From contig NZ_CP095050.1 in assembly GCF_022921075.1 (NCBI RefSeq), positions 4,588,001 to 4,652,000 on the forward strand: 64,000 bases of DNA. The letters run 5' to 3'. Below are positions 17,601 through 25,795 of the stretch, piece by piece. Source of the stretch: Hymenobacter sp. 5317J-9 (GTDB lineage Bacteria > Bacteroidota > Bacteroidia > Cytophagales > Hymenobacteraceae). Position 1 is the first letter of the stretch. The number at the start of each line of letters is the position of its first letter. A model generated the notes under the pieces. That model was given only the letters and a program-made list of their open reading frames with translations. It searched no databases and was not told the origin of the DNA. Position numbers and translations under genes: made by a program.

Positions 17601-18326
17601 CTACTTCAGCTGAATGCCCTGAGCCTGCATCTGCTTTTCCGTGGCGTTGTGGTTGGCCAGGTATTGGGCGTGCTGCTCGGGCGTGCGCTTGGTGCCCAGG
17701 CTGGCCAAGTGTTCGCGCAGCTTGTCGGCGGGCATGTCGGCGCCGTAGGACGGGGTGCCCGGCTGCTGGCGCCACGACTCGTGCAGGATGCCGTCGTCCA
17801 CGGCGTCGAAGCCCAGCTCTTCTACCAGGGCCATTACCTTCTGCTTGGCGGCGGCATCGTCGCCGGCCACGGGCAGGGCAATGCGGCCGGGGGTACCGGC
17901 GGCCACGCCCTTGTTCTGCAGGTGGTCGGCGTAGATGTTGTTGAACACCTTCACCACCGGGCGGCCCAGGTGCTGCTGCACCCACTCGCTCTCGGTGAGG
18001 TCGCCGGTTTCCAGCTCGGGCATCTGGCCATCGCGCAGCAGGGGGTAGTAGTTGCTCGTGTCGATGACGGGCACATCAGCCGGCACGCCCTCGAACAAGT
18101 CTTTGGGCAGGTCGGGGATGTTTTTCAGCGGAATGGTCACCACGATGAGGTCGGCGCCCTGGGCCGCTTCTTTGGCCGTGACGGGCGTGGCGCCGGTTTT
18201 CTGGGCCACGTCGCCGAGGGTTTCGGGGCCGCGCGAGTTGGCAATTTTAACCGAGTGGCCGAGGCTGGTGAGGCGCACGGCGAGGGCGCTGCCGATGTGG
18301 CCGGCGCCAATGATTCCAATGTTCAT
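17601..18326 (-). CDS. NADP/F420-type oxidoreductase (Rossmann fold)
   Basis: A 241-residue protein that opens with a Rossmann fold, MNIGIIGAGHIGSALA (GxGxxG at residues 7-12), and continues with KIANSRGPETL, the NADP-binding turn of the F420-dependent NADP reductase family (PF03807). Later motifs (VIVTIPLKNIPDLP, VIDTSNYYPL, VVKVFNNIYADHL) are typical of the bacterial branch, often annotated NAD(P)-binding oxidoreductase. Bacteroidota do not usually make coenzyme F420, so the true electron partner is probably another cofactor or an unknown substrate. Single-gene transcript, ended by the terminator at 17514. Confidence 0.88.
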   Translation of the reverse strand: MNIGIIGAGHIGSALAVRLTSLGHSVKIANSRGPETLGDVAQKTGATPVTAKEAAQGADLIVVTIPLKNIPDLPKDLFEGVPADVPVIDTSNYYPLLRDGQMPELETGDLTESEWVQQHLGRPVVKVFNNIYADHLQNKGVAAGTPGRIALPVAGDDAAAKQKVMALVEELGFDAVDDGILHESWRQQPGTPSYGADMPADKLREHLASLGTKRTPEQHAQYLANHNATEKQMQAQGIQLK

Positions 18327-18541
18327 AACAGTAAGCTAAGCGGGTGATGGGTTAGCCGCCTTTTCGCAAAGCGGCATGGGCTAAGACCACCCACCCGGCC
18401 CGATTGTTTTGCCCGGGCACCCGGCGGCCCCGGCCCGGCCGCGCACGGGGCCGCCGCAGAGCCCCTCAAGCGGTGCTTATTTTCTCAGCAATACTGGTCC
18501 GGCATCCGGTCTGGCGACGGGCCGCAACCCATCGGGCGGCG

Positions 18542-20068
18542 CTATTTCTTCTTCGCGGGGCTGCCGGCCGGCTTCCTGGCCGGAGTTGGGGCCGGCGTGG
18601 GCGCGGCCGAAACCGAGCTGGGGGCGAAGGGCACTTCGACGCGCATTTGGATGGGGATGGCGCGGCCGTTTTGCTGGGCGGGCGTGCACGGGCACACCTG
18701 CGCAATGGCGTCGAGCACGGCCTGGTCGCAGCTGGTGCACAGGCCCCGCGTGATGTGCGGCTTGCGCACCAGCCCGTCGGCGTCGATGACGTACTCGGCG
18801 TACACGGTGCCGTTGATGTTTTCGCGCTTCACGGCCTCGGGGTAGCGCACGGCCTGCTGAATGGTGGGCCCATAGACGGGGCTGCCGTCCAGCAAGGTGG
18901 GCATGCTTTCGGCGTAGGAATACACCTTATCGGTGTCGGTGAAGGGCTTGTTGGGGTCGGGCAGCGGCATGGGAATGTCCACGAACTGCCGGGTGGCCAC
19001 GGACTGGTCGGCGTTGTCGCGGGCGGGCTTCCAGGCGGGGAAGGCATTTACGAGGCGCAGGGCTTCGGCGTCGCAGCTGGTGCAGAGGTGGGTTTTCACT
19101 TCGGCGGCGTCTATTTTGCCAGTGGGACGCACCACAAACTCGACGCGCACGCGGCCCTGCAGCTTTTCGGAAGCTACCACGGCCGGCACGCGCAGGTTGC
19201 GGCGGATGTAGTCGTAGAGGCCCGCCGGCTCCGCGAAGCTGGCGTGCAGGCCGCGGGGGTCGGCGGGGTACACGTGGTTGGGCGAGATGAGCTGCAGGGG
19301 CAGCACCATGTTCACGGCCACGGGCTGGCCGCCCTGCTGGCCGGGCACCAGGCGCGGCAGCTTGCGCACGGCCGCCAGCACGGCCTCGTCGCAGGCCGGG
19401 CACAGGCCGGTCACGATTTTGGGGTCGCGCACGTTGCCCTTGCCATCCACCACGAAGGTGACCTGCACGGGACCTTCCGATTTGGCGTCGCGCACCTCGG
19501 CCGGGAAGACCATATTTTTCAGCACGGCCGCCTGCAGGGTGGTTTTGTCGTTGGGGGCCGGCAGGGTGGGCATTTGCTCCACGTAGCTATACACGCGGGC
19601 GCCGTCGAGCAGGGCGGGCGCCGTGGCCCCCGAGGCCGGCGGGAAGGTGGCCGGCACCGTGAAGCTCACCGACACAGCCCGGCCGTTTTGCTTGCCCGGA
19701 ATGAAGCGCGGCAGCTGGCTCACGGCCGCAATGGTGGCTTCGTCGCAGCCGGCGCCGATGCCTTTTACCACCTTAATGCTCTTGACGCCGCCGGTGGTCG
19801 TGACCGTGAACGAGACGAACACCCGGCCGGTCACGTTGTCGCGGCGGGCCTGCTCGGGGTACACCAGCCGCTCCTGAATGGCGGCTACAATGGCCTGATT
19901 GCCGCCGCTGCCGGGCAGCTGGGGCATTTGCTCCACGTAGGTGTACACTTTTTCTTCCTCGGCCTCGCCTTGCGCGGCGGCAGGCCGGGCCAGCGCCAAC
20001 AGCACCAGCAGAGAAGCAAAAAACGGGGCCGCAAGGGCCGAAAATGAATAGCGCACACGTGGTTTCAT
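18542..20068 (-). CDS. Exported protein with four tandem TonB C-terminal-like domains
   Basis: A 508-residue protein. The start at 20068 gives a signal peptide (MKPRVRYSFS, hydrophobic core, ARPAAAQG); a frame reaching 20422 is rejected because it overlaps a divergent gene. Four TonB_C-like units follow, each with a YP/VPxxxxxxxxxGxVxVxFxV pattern. Each unit also carries a cysteine-containing turn before a DExxxxAxxxLP helix: GAGCDEA, GLCPACDEA, HLCTSCDAEA, GLCTSCDQA. The end is a Pro/Ala/Lys-rich tail. Single TonB_C domains bind TonB boxes of outer-membrane receptors, but this protein has no N-terminal membrane anchor for ExbBD beyond the signal peptide, so it is unlikely to be a classical TonB. 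A periplasmic scaffold is plausible; function unknown. Confidence 0.82.
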   Translation of the reverse strand: MKPRVRYSFSALAAPFFASLLVLLALARPAAAQGEAEEEKVYTYVEQMPQLPGSGGNQAIVAAIQERLVYPEQARRDNVTGRVFVSFTVTTTGGVKSIKVVKGIGAGCDEATIAAVSQLPRFIPGKQNGRAVSVSFTVPATFPPASGATAPALLDGARVYSYVEQMPTLPAPNDKTTLQAAVLKNMVFPAEVRDAKSEGPVQVTFVVDGKGNVRDPKIVTGLCPACDEAVLAAVRKLPRLVPGQQGGQPVAVNMVLPLQLISPNHVYPADPRGLHASFAEPAGLYDYIRRNLRVPAVVASEKLQGRVRVEFVVRPTGKIDAAEVKTHLCTSCDAEALRLVNAFPAWKPARDNADQSVATRQFVDIPMPLPDPNKPFTDTDKVYSYAESMPTLLDGSPVYGPTIQQAVRYPEAVKRENINGTVYAEYVIDADGLVRKPHITRGLCTSCDQAVLDAIAQVCPCTPAQQNGRAIPIQMRVEVPFAPSSVSAAPTPAPTPARKPAGSPAKKK

Positions 20069-20189
20069 ACTGCAAGTTAGGGGGCAAAGCCGCGGCTCAA
20101 CCGCACGGAGCACGGCCCGGGCCGGCGGCCGCCAGCCGGGCCGCCCGGTATCTTTACCGGAGCCTCCGATTTGTTTCTGCCGCGCCGCC

Positions 20190-21260
20190 ATGAAAATTTC
20201 TCTTTTTGCCTTTACGCTGCTCGCCGGGGTGCTAATGGGTGCCAGCGCCCCGCTCAGCGAGTCGGACGAAACGGCCGATAACGACTTGGTGTATGGCGTG
20301 CGGCGCGAGGCATTATTTCGCAAGCACGGGGTGAAGGAGCTGTTTGTGGAGAGCGAGTCGTTCGACCAGGGCAAGGTGACTACCGCCCGCCACCTCAACG
20401 AGTACCAGCTTTTCGACCACAACGGCCGGATGGTGCAGCAGGAGCGCGCCTCCGAGCGGGTGCTCTCCTACCGCAACGACTGGGAATACAACGCCAAGGG
20501 CCAAGCCGTGGCGGGCACTTCTTACCACCTCATCGGCGGGCGCCGCGACACCGGCCGCGCCGACCTGGCCTGGCTGCCCACCGAGCACACCCGCTACGTG
20601 GCCGAGGGCACCGAGCTGGCCGGCAAAACCCGCTGGAACGCCGATACCGGCCTGTGGGACCCCCTCACCCGCATCCGTACCTGGATCCGCCACGACACCA
20701 CCTACGTCGAAACCCGCGATGCCCAAGGCACCCTGACCGAGCTGGAGCGGCAGTTCACCGTGGGCCTGGGCAAGCACACGCAACGCACCGACAACCTTAC
20801 CTTTTCCAATGGGCGGCCCCGGGAGCCCAAGTTCCGGTACTACCGCATCGAGAAAAAGCATGTGGTAGAGTCCGGAGAAGTGACTTTTGAGAAGGAAACT
20901 CAGGAATACGTGGAGAAGCACCCCGAAACCCTCGGCTACGTGCTGGGCGGCTCCAAATACGGTTTCCACGCCCTCACCTACTATGTGGCCGGCCTCAAGC
21001 CGGGCACGCTCAAGCCCGACTTCAAGCTGCTCTACAACCGCAAAGGGCAACTGCTGCTCGCCACCGGCTACGGCGTGCGCACGGCCTACCAGCGCGACGC
21101 CGCTGGCCGCGCCATTGCCAGCACCCAAAGCCGCGAAGAGGGCGGCGGCGCTACCATCACCGCCTACTCCTACCGCCCCGATGGCCTGCTGGCGCGTGAA
21201 ATCATCACCCGCCCCGACGGCGCCACCGAAACCCGCTACTACCGGTACCGCTTCTTCTAA
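20190..21260 (+). CDS. Exported protein with YD/RHS-like text repeats
   Basis: A 356-residue protein with a signal peptide (MKISLFAFTLLAGVLMGASA). The rest has many Tyr/Arg-rich beta-strand pairs such as LFDHNGRMVQQERASERV, LSYRNDWEYNAKGQAVAG and TAYQRDAAGRAIASTQSREE, which look like YD or 'toxin-like' wall repeats but are too irregular to assign. No catalytic motif is evident. The gene is divergent from the TonB_C protein across 121 bp; TATCTTTA at about 20149 resembles a -7 element. It converges on the DoxX-like gene. Unknown function; secreted or periplasmic location is the only firm inference. Confidence 0.75.
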   Translation: MKISLFAFTLLAGVLMGASAPLSESDETADNDLVYGVRREALFRKHGVKELFVESESFDQGKVTTARHLNEYQLFDHNGRMVQQERASERVLSYRNDWEYNAKGQAVAGTSYHLIGGRRDTGRADLAWLPTEHTRYVAEGTELAGKTRWNADTGLWDPLTRIRTWIRHDTTYVETRDAQGTLTELERQFTVGLGKHTQRTDNLTFSNGRPREPKFRYYRIEKKHVVESGEVTFEKETQEYVEKHPETLGYVLGGSKYGFHALTYYVAGLKPGTLKPDFKLLYNRKGQLLLATGYGVRTAYQRDAAGRAIASTQSREEGGGATITAYSYRPDGLLAREIITRPDGATETRYYRYRFF

Positions 21261-21287
21261 AGCAACACGGACGCCGCATTGCTGCTT

Positions 21288-22001
21288 TCAGCGGGCGTCG
21301 TCGGGCGTCTTGCGGTAGGTTTCCAAGGCCTGGTCCAGCGGCTGGCCTTGGATGTGAATGCAGTCGCAAAACCGGTAGCCGGCAATGGTTCGGCGGCTGT
21401 TGTTGAATTGCGACCGGCAATCGCGCAGCGTGTTGCGGGGCATTACGTCGTACAGGCGAGTCAGCCCCACCACCAGCGCCACCGTGGCGGCGGCCCCCGC
21501 AAAGAAGGCTTTGGGAAACTGCTGGCTGCGGGGCGCAAGCGCAAGCGTGGCCGCTGGCGGCTGGTTGAACGGCAAAATGAACTTCAACCGGTCGTAGTAC
21601 CAACACAGCAGGTACAGGTTGGCCACCACCATTAAGGGCGAAGTAATGAGCGAGCCCTCAAACCGCACCGCCAATGACAGAATGCAGATGTTCAGAATGA
21701 TAGGAAAGTACATCGCCGCTCCCAGCGCGGCAGTGCCCGGAATCAGGAGCAGGGCGGCGGCCGTCATCTGGGCGATGCCGATGTAGGTGTAGTAGTAGCC
21801 GGTGTGCGACAGCGCCTCCAGGTAGTGCCCCATCGGGTGGTTGTCGGACAGCGACGTGAACCGCTCCCCCATGATTTTGATGAACCCCGATGGCAGAAAG
21901 CCAGCCGCTAGGGCCACCCGGCAAAACACTGCCCAATACCGCATCCAGCGGTTGTGCTTGGCGTGGGAATGAATGCGGTCGAGAGAGACAGCCAGGCTCA
22001 T
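21288..22001 (-). CDS. DoxX-like membrane protein
   Basis: A 237-residue protein with four hydrophobic helices (about residues 24-42, 67-90, 94-112 and 117-134), matching the compact four-helix DoxX/MauE-like architecture. The motif FLPSGFIKIMGERF is typical of the first helix-loop of this superfamily. A periplasmic or cytoplasmic tail of about 90 residues contains a CDCIHI motif and is unusually long. The ATG at 22001 is chosen; the longer frame to 22286 is arginine/proline-rich and overlaps the gene upstream. The role of such proteins is not fixed; proposals include redox or terminal oxidase support. Confidence 0.72.
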   Translation of the reverse strand: MSLAVSLDRIHSHAKHNRWMRYWAVFCRVALAAGFLPSGFIKIMGERFTSLSDNHPMGHYLEALSHTGYYYTYIGIAQMTAAALLLIPGTAALGAAMYFPIILNICILSLAVRFEGSLITSPLMVVANLYLLCWYYDRLKFILPFNQPPAATLALAPRSQQFPKAFFAGAAATVALVVGLTRLYDVMPRNTLRDCRSQFNNSRRTIAGYRFCDCIHIQGQPLDQALETYRKTPDDAR

Positions 22002-22116
22002 GGGCTTGCGAAGGCAAGAAAAGCGCGCCGTAGCAGGGCGCCATCCTTGTAGAAAAAAGCGAAACGGAAGTAGGCTTGCGGGCGTGGACTTCCGCCGAGG
22101 TATTCTTGGAGGACCG

Positions 22117-22695
22117 TTAGGCCAGGCGGTGGCCCGACTGGGGGCCGGAGACTTGCGCAGCCCGCCGGAACAGCCAGCCCGAGAACACCCACATGGCCGC
22201 AAAGGCGGCGTTGGCCGCCAGCACGTTGGCCAGCTGCACGCCAGGCTCGGCGGCCGCGCCGGTGGGTTTCCATACAAACAGCGCAATCAGGGTGACCAGC
22301 ACGTAGGCCAGCGCGGCCCCGAACATGGCCCGCGACATGCCCTGCGGCCGGAACCGCGCCGCAATGGCGCCAACAAGAGCCACCGCCAGCACACTCACGT
22401 AGAGCAGGTTGGCGGGGTTGTCTTCGCTGCCCACCAGCCCCACAGCCAGATTGGCCCACACCAGCAGCAGGCCCGCGGCCACGGCCACGGCAGCCGCCAG
22501 CCGGTAGGCGGTGCTGTTGGCCGGGCGCGCCACCAGCACAAACAGGCTGCCCGCCCCAAACAGCAGGCCGCCGGCCACCACAAAATCAAACGAGGTCCAC
22601 TGCACTTCGGCGCTGAACTGCATGGCCACCAACGGAATGAGCAGCAGGGCGAACGTGGCCAGTGCCACCAGGAGGAGGCTTTTGGAAAGAGGCAT
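22117..22695 (-). CDS. Small polytopic membrane protein
   Basis: A 192-residue protein with five hydrophobic helices (residues about 7-25, 38-55, 68-86, 98-112, 122-141) and a further partial one near the end. The motif GLLFGAGSLFVLVARP and VGSEDNPANLLYVSV are typical of a Bacteroidota family of unknown function often annotated as hypothetical membrane protein. The ATG at 22695 begins a signal-anchor-like helix; a frame to 22794 is rejected. It is followed after 115 bp by the DoxX-like gene on the same strand, so the two may form an operon. Confidence 0.7.
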   Translation of the reverse strand: MPLSKSLLLVALATFALLLIPLVAMQFSAEVQWTSFDFVVAGGLLFGAGSLFVLVARPANSTAYRLAAAVAVAAGLLLVWANLAVGLVGSEDNPANLLYVSVLAVALVGAIAARFRPQGMSRAMFGAALAYVLVTLIALFVWKPTGAAAEPGVQLANVLAANAAFAAMWVFSGWLFRRAAQVSGPQSGHRLA

Positions 22696-23150
22696 TGCGG
22701 TAACGATTAGAGGTGAGAAGATGGAAAACGCCGGGCCCCCGGCGGCGCACACGGCCCGACGCCGTCCTACACCGTGCGTCAAGCAAATAAGCACGACACA
22801 AAAGTATTAAAAAGAACTTTGCATTTCAAAGAGAATTGATGTAAAGAGAATAAATAGTAGGAAAGGAGGACGCGTTGAAGCATTGATGAGGTGGCAATTG
22901 GTGGCAACGAGGCCACTTCACCAGGCAGCAGTCGGCCCAGCGAAATAAGGGGTTCGGCAGGAGCTGACCGAGGCTAAAAGCAGACTTTGCCCGACGTCAG
23001 AAACCGCTGGAATCGGCAACTTTGTGCAAACGTTAGCGCAAACGTGCTGAGTTACACGACAATAAAATTTCTCCTAACGTCATACACTGAATTATAAGAC
23101 GTTGTAGCTTTGAAACACAAATTCCTACTCAACCCTTAACCCCAATACGC
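22696..23150. other. Divergent intergenic region, 455 bp
   Basis: The gap lies between a leftward membrane-protein gene and the rightward T9SS cargo gene. It is AT-rich at 22800-22870 and 23040-23120. Apart from the -7 element at 23105 I see no hairpin, repeat or open frame of note. Confidence 0.5.
23105..23112 (+). promoter_or_regulatory. -7 element for the T9SS cargo gene
   Basis: TAGCTTTG matches TANNTTTG, 38 bp before the ATG at 23151, at the end of an AT-rich stretch. No clear -33 box. Confidence 0.55.
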
Positions 23151-23825
23151 ATGCAAAATTTTACTCTTAAAGCCACCCTGTTTTTCGCGTTCCTGCTGTC
23201 GGCCTCGCTGAGCAAGGCGCAGACTACTATCACGACGGTGGGCATCATCGGCTCGGCTACGCCCCGCACGGCCACCAACACGACGGGCTGGGACGCCTCG
23301 ACGCCCATGACCCGCACCGTGGCCGGCGGCAACGACTGGACCATCACGCTGCAACTGACGGCCGCTACGGGCTCGAACGAAGTGAAATTCCGGGCCAACG
23401 ACGCCTGGACCATCAACTGGGGCGCCGCCGCCTTTCCCTCGGGCACCGGCGTGCAGGACGGCCCCAACATCGTCATCCCCACCGCCGGCCGCTACTTGGT
23501 GCGCTTCAACAGCCAGACCGGGGCTTACTCGTTTTCGATAGTGACGGCCGCCAAAACCAGCAACGACTTCGTGCTGCGCATGGCCTTGGCGCCCAACCCC
23601 GCCAGCGGCAACGTGAGCGTGGTGTACGACCTGGCCAAGGCCGCCACGGCCACGGTTAAAGTGCTGAACCTGGTGGGCCAGACGGTGCGCCAGCTGGCCC
23701 CGGTGCAGCAGAGCGTGGGCTCGCAGCATCAGGAATTGGCCCTGCAGGGCCTGGCTGCCGGCATCTACCTGGTGCAGCTGCAAACCGCCGACCAGGTGCA
23801 AACGACCCGCTTGGTGGTCGAGTAA
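23151..23825 (+). CDS. SusE/SusF-like domain protein with type A T9SS sorting domain
   Basis: A 224-residue protein. Residues 1-23 are a signal peptide ending SKAQ. Residues about 25-130 resemble the outer-membrane starch-binding SusE/SusF module: VGIIGSATP, GWDASTPM, EVKFRANDAWTINWG and GRYLVRFNSQTGAYSFS. Residues about 145-224 are a type A Por secretion sorting domain (ALAPNPASGNVSVVYDL, VLNLVGQTVRQL, AAGIYLVQLQT, TTRLVVE). The protein is therefore predicted to be exported by the type IX system and attached to the surface or released, where it may bind a polysaccharide. It has a single binding module only, which is shorter than SusE or SusF. Ends in a strong terminator. Confidence 0.88.
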   Translation: MQNFTLKATLFFAFLLSASLSKAQTTITTVGIIGSATPRTATNTTGWDASTPMTRTVAGGNDWTITLQLTAATGSNEVKFRANDAWTINWGAAAFPSGTGVQDGPNIVIPTAGRYLVRFNSQTGAYSFSIVTAAKTSNDFVLRMALAPNPASGNVSVVYDLAKAATATVKVLNLVGQTVRQLAPVQQSVGSQHQELALQGLAAGIYLVQLQTADQVQTTRLVVE

Positions 23826-23847
23826 GCTTCGGCATCTTTGCCGGCTA

Positions 23848-23890
23848 GCGCCGCGAACCTGGGCCCGGGCCCGGTTCGCGGCGTTTTTTT
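23848..23890 (+). terminator. Rho-independent terminator
   Basis: CGCCGCGAACC and GGTTCGCGGCG form a long stem with a GGGCCCGGGCCC loop, followed by TTTTTTT. Confidence 0.9.
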
Positions 23891-23904
23891 GTGCCCGGCA
23901 GCCA

Positions 23905-23946
23905 CAAAAAACCCGGCCCACGCAAATGCACAGGCCGGGTGATTTT
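23905..23946 (-). terminator. Rho-independent terminator of the DUF4142 gene
   Basis: On the reverse strand ACCCGGCC and GGCCGGGT pair around a 14-base loop and are followed by TTTTTTG. It lies 22 bp after the DUF4142 stop. Confidence 0.85.
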
Positions 23947-23967
23947 CACAGCGGGAAGGCGGCGCGC

Positions 23968-24621
23968 CTAGTCTACCTTTTTCTCCAGGCTGTTGGCCAT
24001 GTCGTAGTGCGAGCGCAGCACGGGCAGCGTTTTGGTGGCGAAGGCCTGCACGTTGGGCGACTCGGCGGCGGTGCTTTTCACCTCAAACATGGCCACGTCC
24101 ATTTTGTGGGCCGTTTCCATGAGGTCCATGTAGGTTTCGTCGAAGTTCTTGCCCGACTTATTCATCAGGCGGTCGGCCAGGGCTTGGTGCACGGGCAGCA
24201 TGGCGTCGGGCATTTTCACGCCCAGCGGCGCGGCCACGGCCTTGAGCTCTTGGCTGGACTGGTTGTGCTGGCTCACCATCATCTGGGCGTATTTGCGCAC
24301 CTCGGCGCTGGTGGCCTTTTGCGAGGCCATCTGGCCGGCCCGGATTTCCATCATGTCGCTACTGGCGGCATTTGTCAGAAACACGGCGTCCGACATTGAG
24401 GCGAAGGAATTCATGTACGCCGTGGCATCGGCGCTGGCGTCGGTGGCAGCGGTGCCGGCGCTGGCATCCGGAGTAGTTGTGGTGGCGACACCGGTTGGGG
24501 CGTCGGCGGCGCTGCTGGTGGCCGTTTCGGAAGTGCCGCTGGTGCTGGTGCTGCTGCACGCTGCGCTTAGGGCAAACACGCCAGCCAGCAGAAAAGAGGG
24601 AATTGCTTTCATCGTTTTCAT
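23968..24621 (-). CDS. DUF4142 lipoprotein
   Basis: A 217-residue protein with a lipobox (LSAACSS; Cys22) so it is anchored in the envelope. A Ser/Thr/Ala-rich linker of about 45 residues leads to a helical DUF4142 domain (residues about 68-217) with the family pattern DAVFLTNAASSDMMEIRAG, ATSAEVRKYAQMMVSQHNQ, and LRSHYDMANSLEKK at the end. DUF4142 proteins are ferritin-like four-helix bundles in envelope proteins, often linked to stress responses, but no metal site is certain. The start is MKTMKA; the second Met is an alternative. Single-gene unit with its own terminator. Confidence 0.9.
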   Translation of the reverse strand: MKTMKAIPSFLLAGVFALSAACSSTSTSGTSETATSSAADAPTGVATTTTPDASAGTAATDASADATAYMNSFASMSDAVFLTNAASSDMMEIRAGQMASQKATSAEVRKYAQMMVSQHNQSSQELKAVAAPLGVKMPDAMLPVHQALADRLMNKSGKNFDETYMDLMETAHKMDVAMFEVKSTAAESPNVQAFATKTLPVLRSHYDMANSLEKKVD

Positions 24622-24749
24622 CAGAATTGGGTTGAGGATGATGGGCTATATACGACAAGCACCGACCCCAAGGACAACGATTTACCTATTCACCGTGCGG
24701 TGCCCCTCCCCCATTCTCTACGGCCGCGCCTATGCCGGCTAGCCGCGGC

Positions 24750-25685
24750 CTATGCCTGGCGGGCGGCCAGCACTTCCCGCACCGAAGTCCAGCGAATGTC
24801 GGCGTAACGGGCATTATCCAGGTGCGCAAACTTGGGCCGGCCCGAAAACATGTTGTGCAGATACTGCATACCCTGCCAGGCCGGAAACACCTCCTGCGGG
24901 GCCGGCGCCAGCGTGCGCGTCACCTTGATGAGTGTGCCTAGCACCCACAGGCCGCCGGCCCGCAGCAGCTTGAAGGGCTGGCCGGTGGCCTCGGTGGCGG
25001 CGCGCTGCAGGCCGCGGGCGCTGGCCACCTCGCCGGCCACGCGCAAGTAGCGCGGCGTGTCGGGGTCGAGGGCCGCGGCGGCGGTGTATTCGGCGGTATT
25101 GTCGATGGTGGTAAAATCGAGCGGCTGGTCGGCATCGCCGTAATACAGCACCCGGCCGAGGCCAAACAGCACCACCGGCGCCTGCCCGGTGAGCAGGTCG
25201 GTGAACATGCCGTTGAGCACGGACGTGGCCTGGATGGGGGCTTGGTCGAGGCGCTGGTTGAACTCGCGGCGCAGGTCGAGGTTGCGGTTGCTGCCCGCGG
25301 GCAGTGTGGTGTAGTCGATGCAGAAGTCGGACGGGACGAAGCGCGGCACGCCCGCCGCCACGGCGGCATCAAGCAGGCGCTTCTGGCCGTCTACAATCAC
25401 CTCGCGCAGCCCCGAAAGGGCCGACACCACGCAGGCCGCCCCCGCACAGGCGGCGGTGAGGGCCGTCACGCTGTTGAAATCCACTTCCACTACTTCGGCG
25501 CCGGCGTCGCGCAGAGCGGTGGTTTCGGGTTTGGTGTTGCCGGGGCGTACCAGGGCCCGCACGGCTGCCCCGCGCCGGAGCAGGGCCTGGGCAATGCGAA
25601 AGCCCAGGTCGCCGGTGGCGCCGGCCAGCGCCACGGGGCCGGCCGGCGGGGCATTGGTTGAGGAAGAAGGCTGATTCTGAGTCAA
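24750..25685 (-). CDS. NmrA-family NAD(P)-binding protein
   Basis: A 311-residue protein of the atypical short-chain dehydrogenase group (NmrA/isoflavone reductase-like). The dinucleotide motif GATGDLG (Gly22, Gly25, Gly28) follows strand VALA. Other family segments are GNTKPETTALRDAGAEVVE, CVVSALSG, and FVPSDFCIDY. Such proteins act as NADPH-dependent reductases or as redox sensors; the catalytic Tyr-Lys pair is not convincing here. No ATG precedes the Rossmann strand. I chose TTG at 25685; an extension to 25790 would overlap the divergent gene. The start is therefore the weakest point of this call. Confidence 0.85.
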   Translation of the reverse strand: MTQNQPSSSTNAPPAGPVALAGATGDLGFRIAQALLRRGAAVRALVRPGNTKPETTALRDAGAEVVEVDFNSVTALTAACAGAACVVSALSGLREVIVDGQKRLLDAAVAAGVPRFVPSDFCIDYTTLPAGSNRNLDLRREFNQRLDQAPIQATSVLNGMFTDLLTGQAPVVLFGLGRVLYYGDADQPLDFTTIDNTAEYTAAAALDPDTPRYLRVAGEVASARGLQRAATEATGQPFKLLRAGGLWVLGTLIKVTRTLAPAPQEVFPAWQGMQYLHNMFSGRPKFAHLDNARYADIRWTSVREVLAARQA

Positions 25686-25795
25686 AATAGAGAAGAGTAT
25701 AAGATGGTGATTGGGTAACAGGAAGGTCAGCCATCGGTTAACATCAGCCAACCGTGCTGCTGAGTATCTTGCTTGTCCTTTCTTTTCCAACCGCT

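Noticed and set aside
18404..20047. 547-codon plus-strand frame
   Set aside because: Antisense shadow of the TonB_C-repeat gene, with low-complexity composition.
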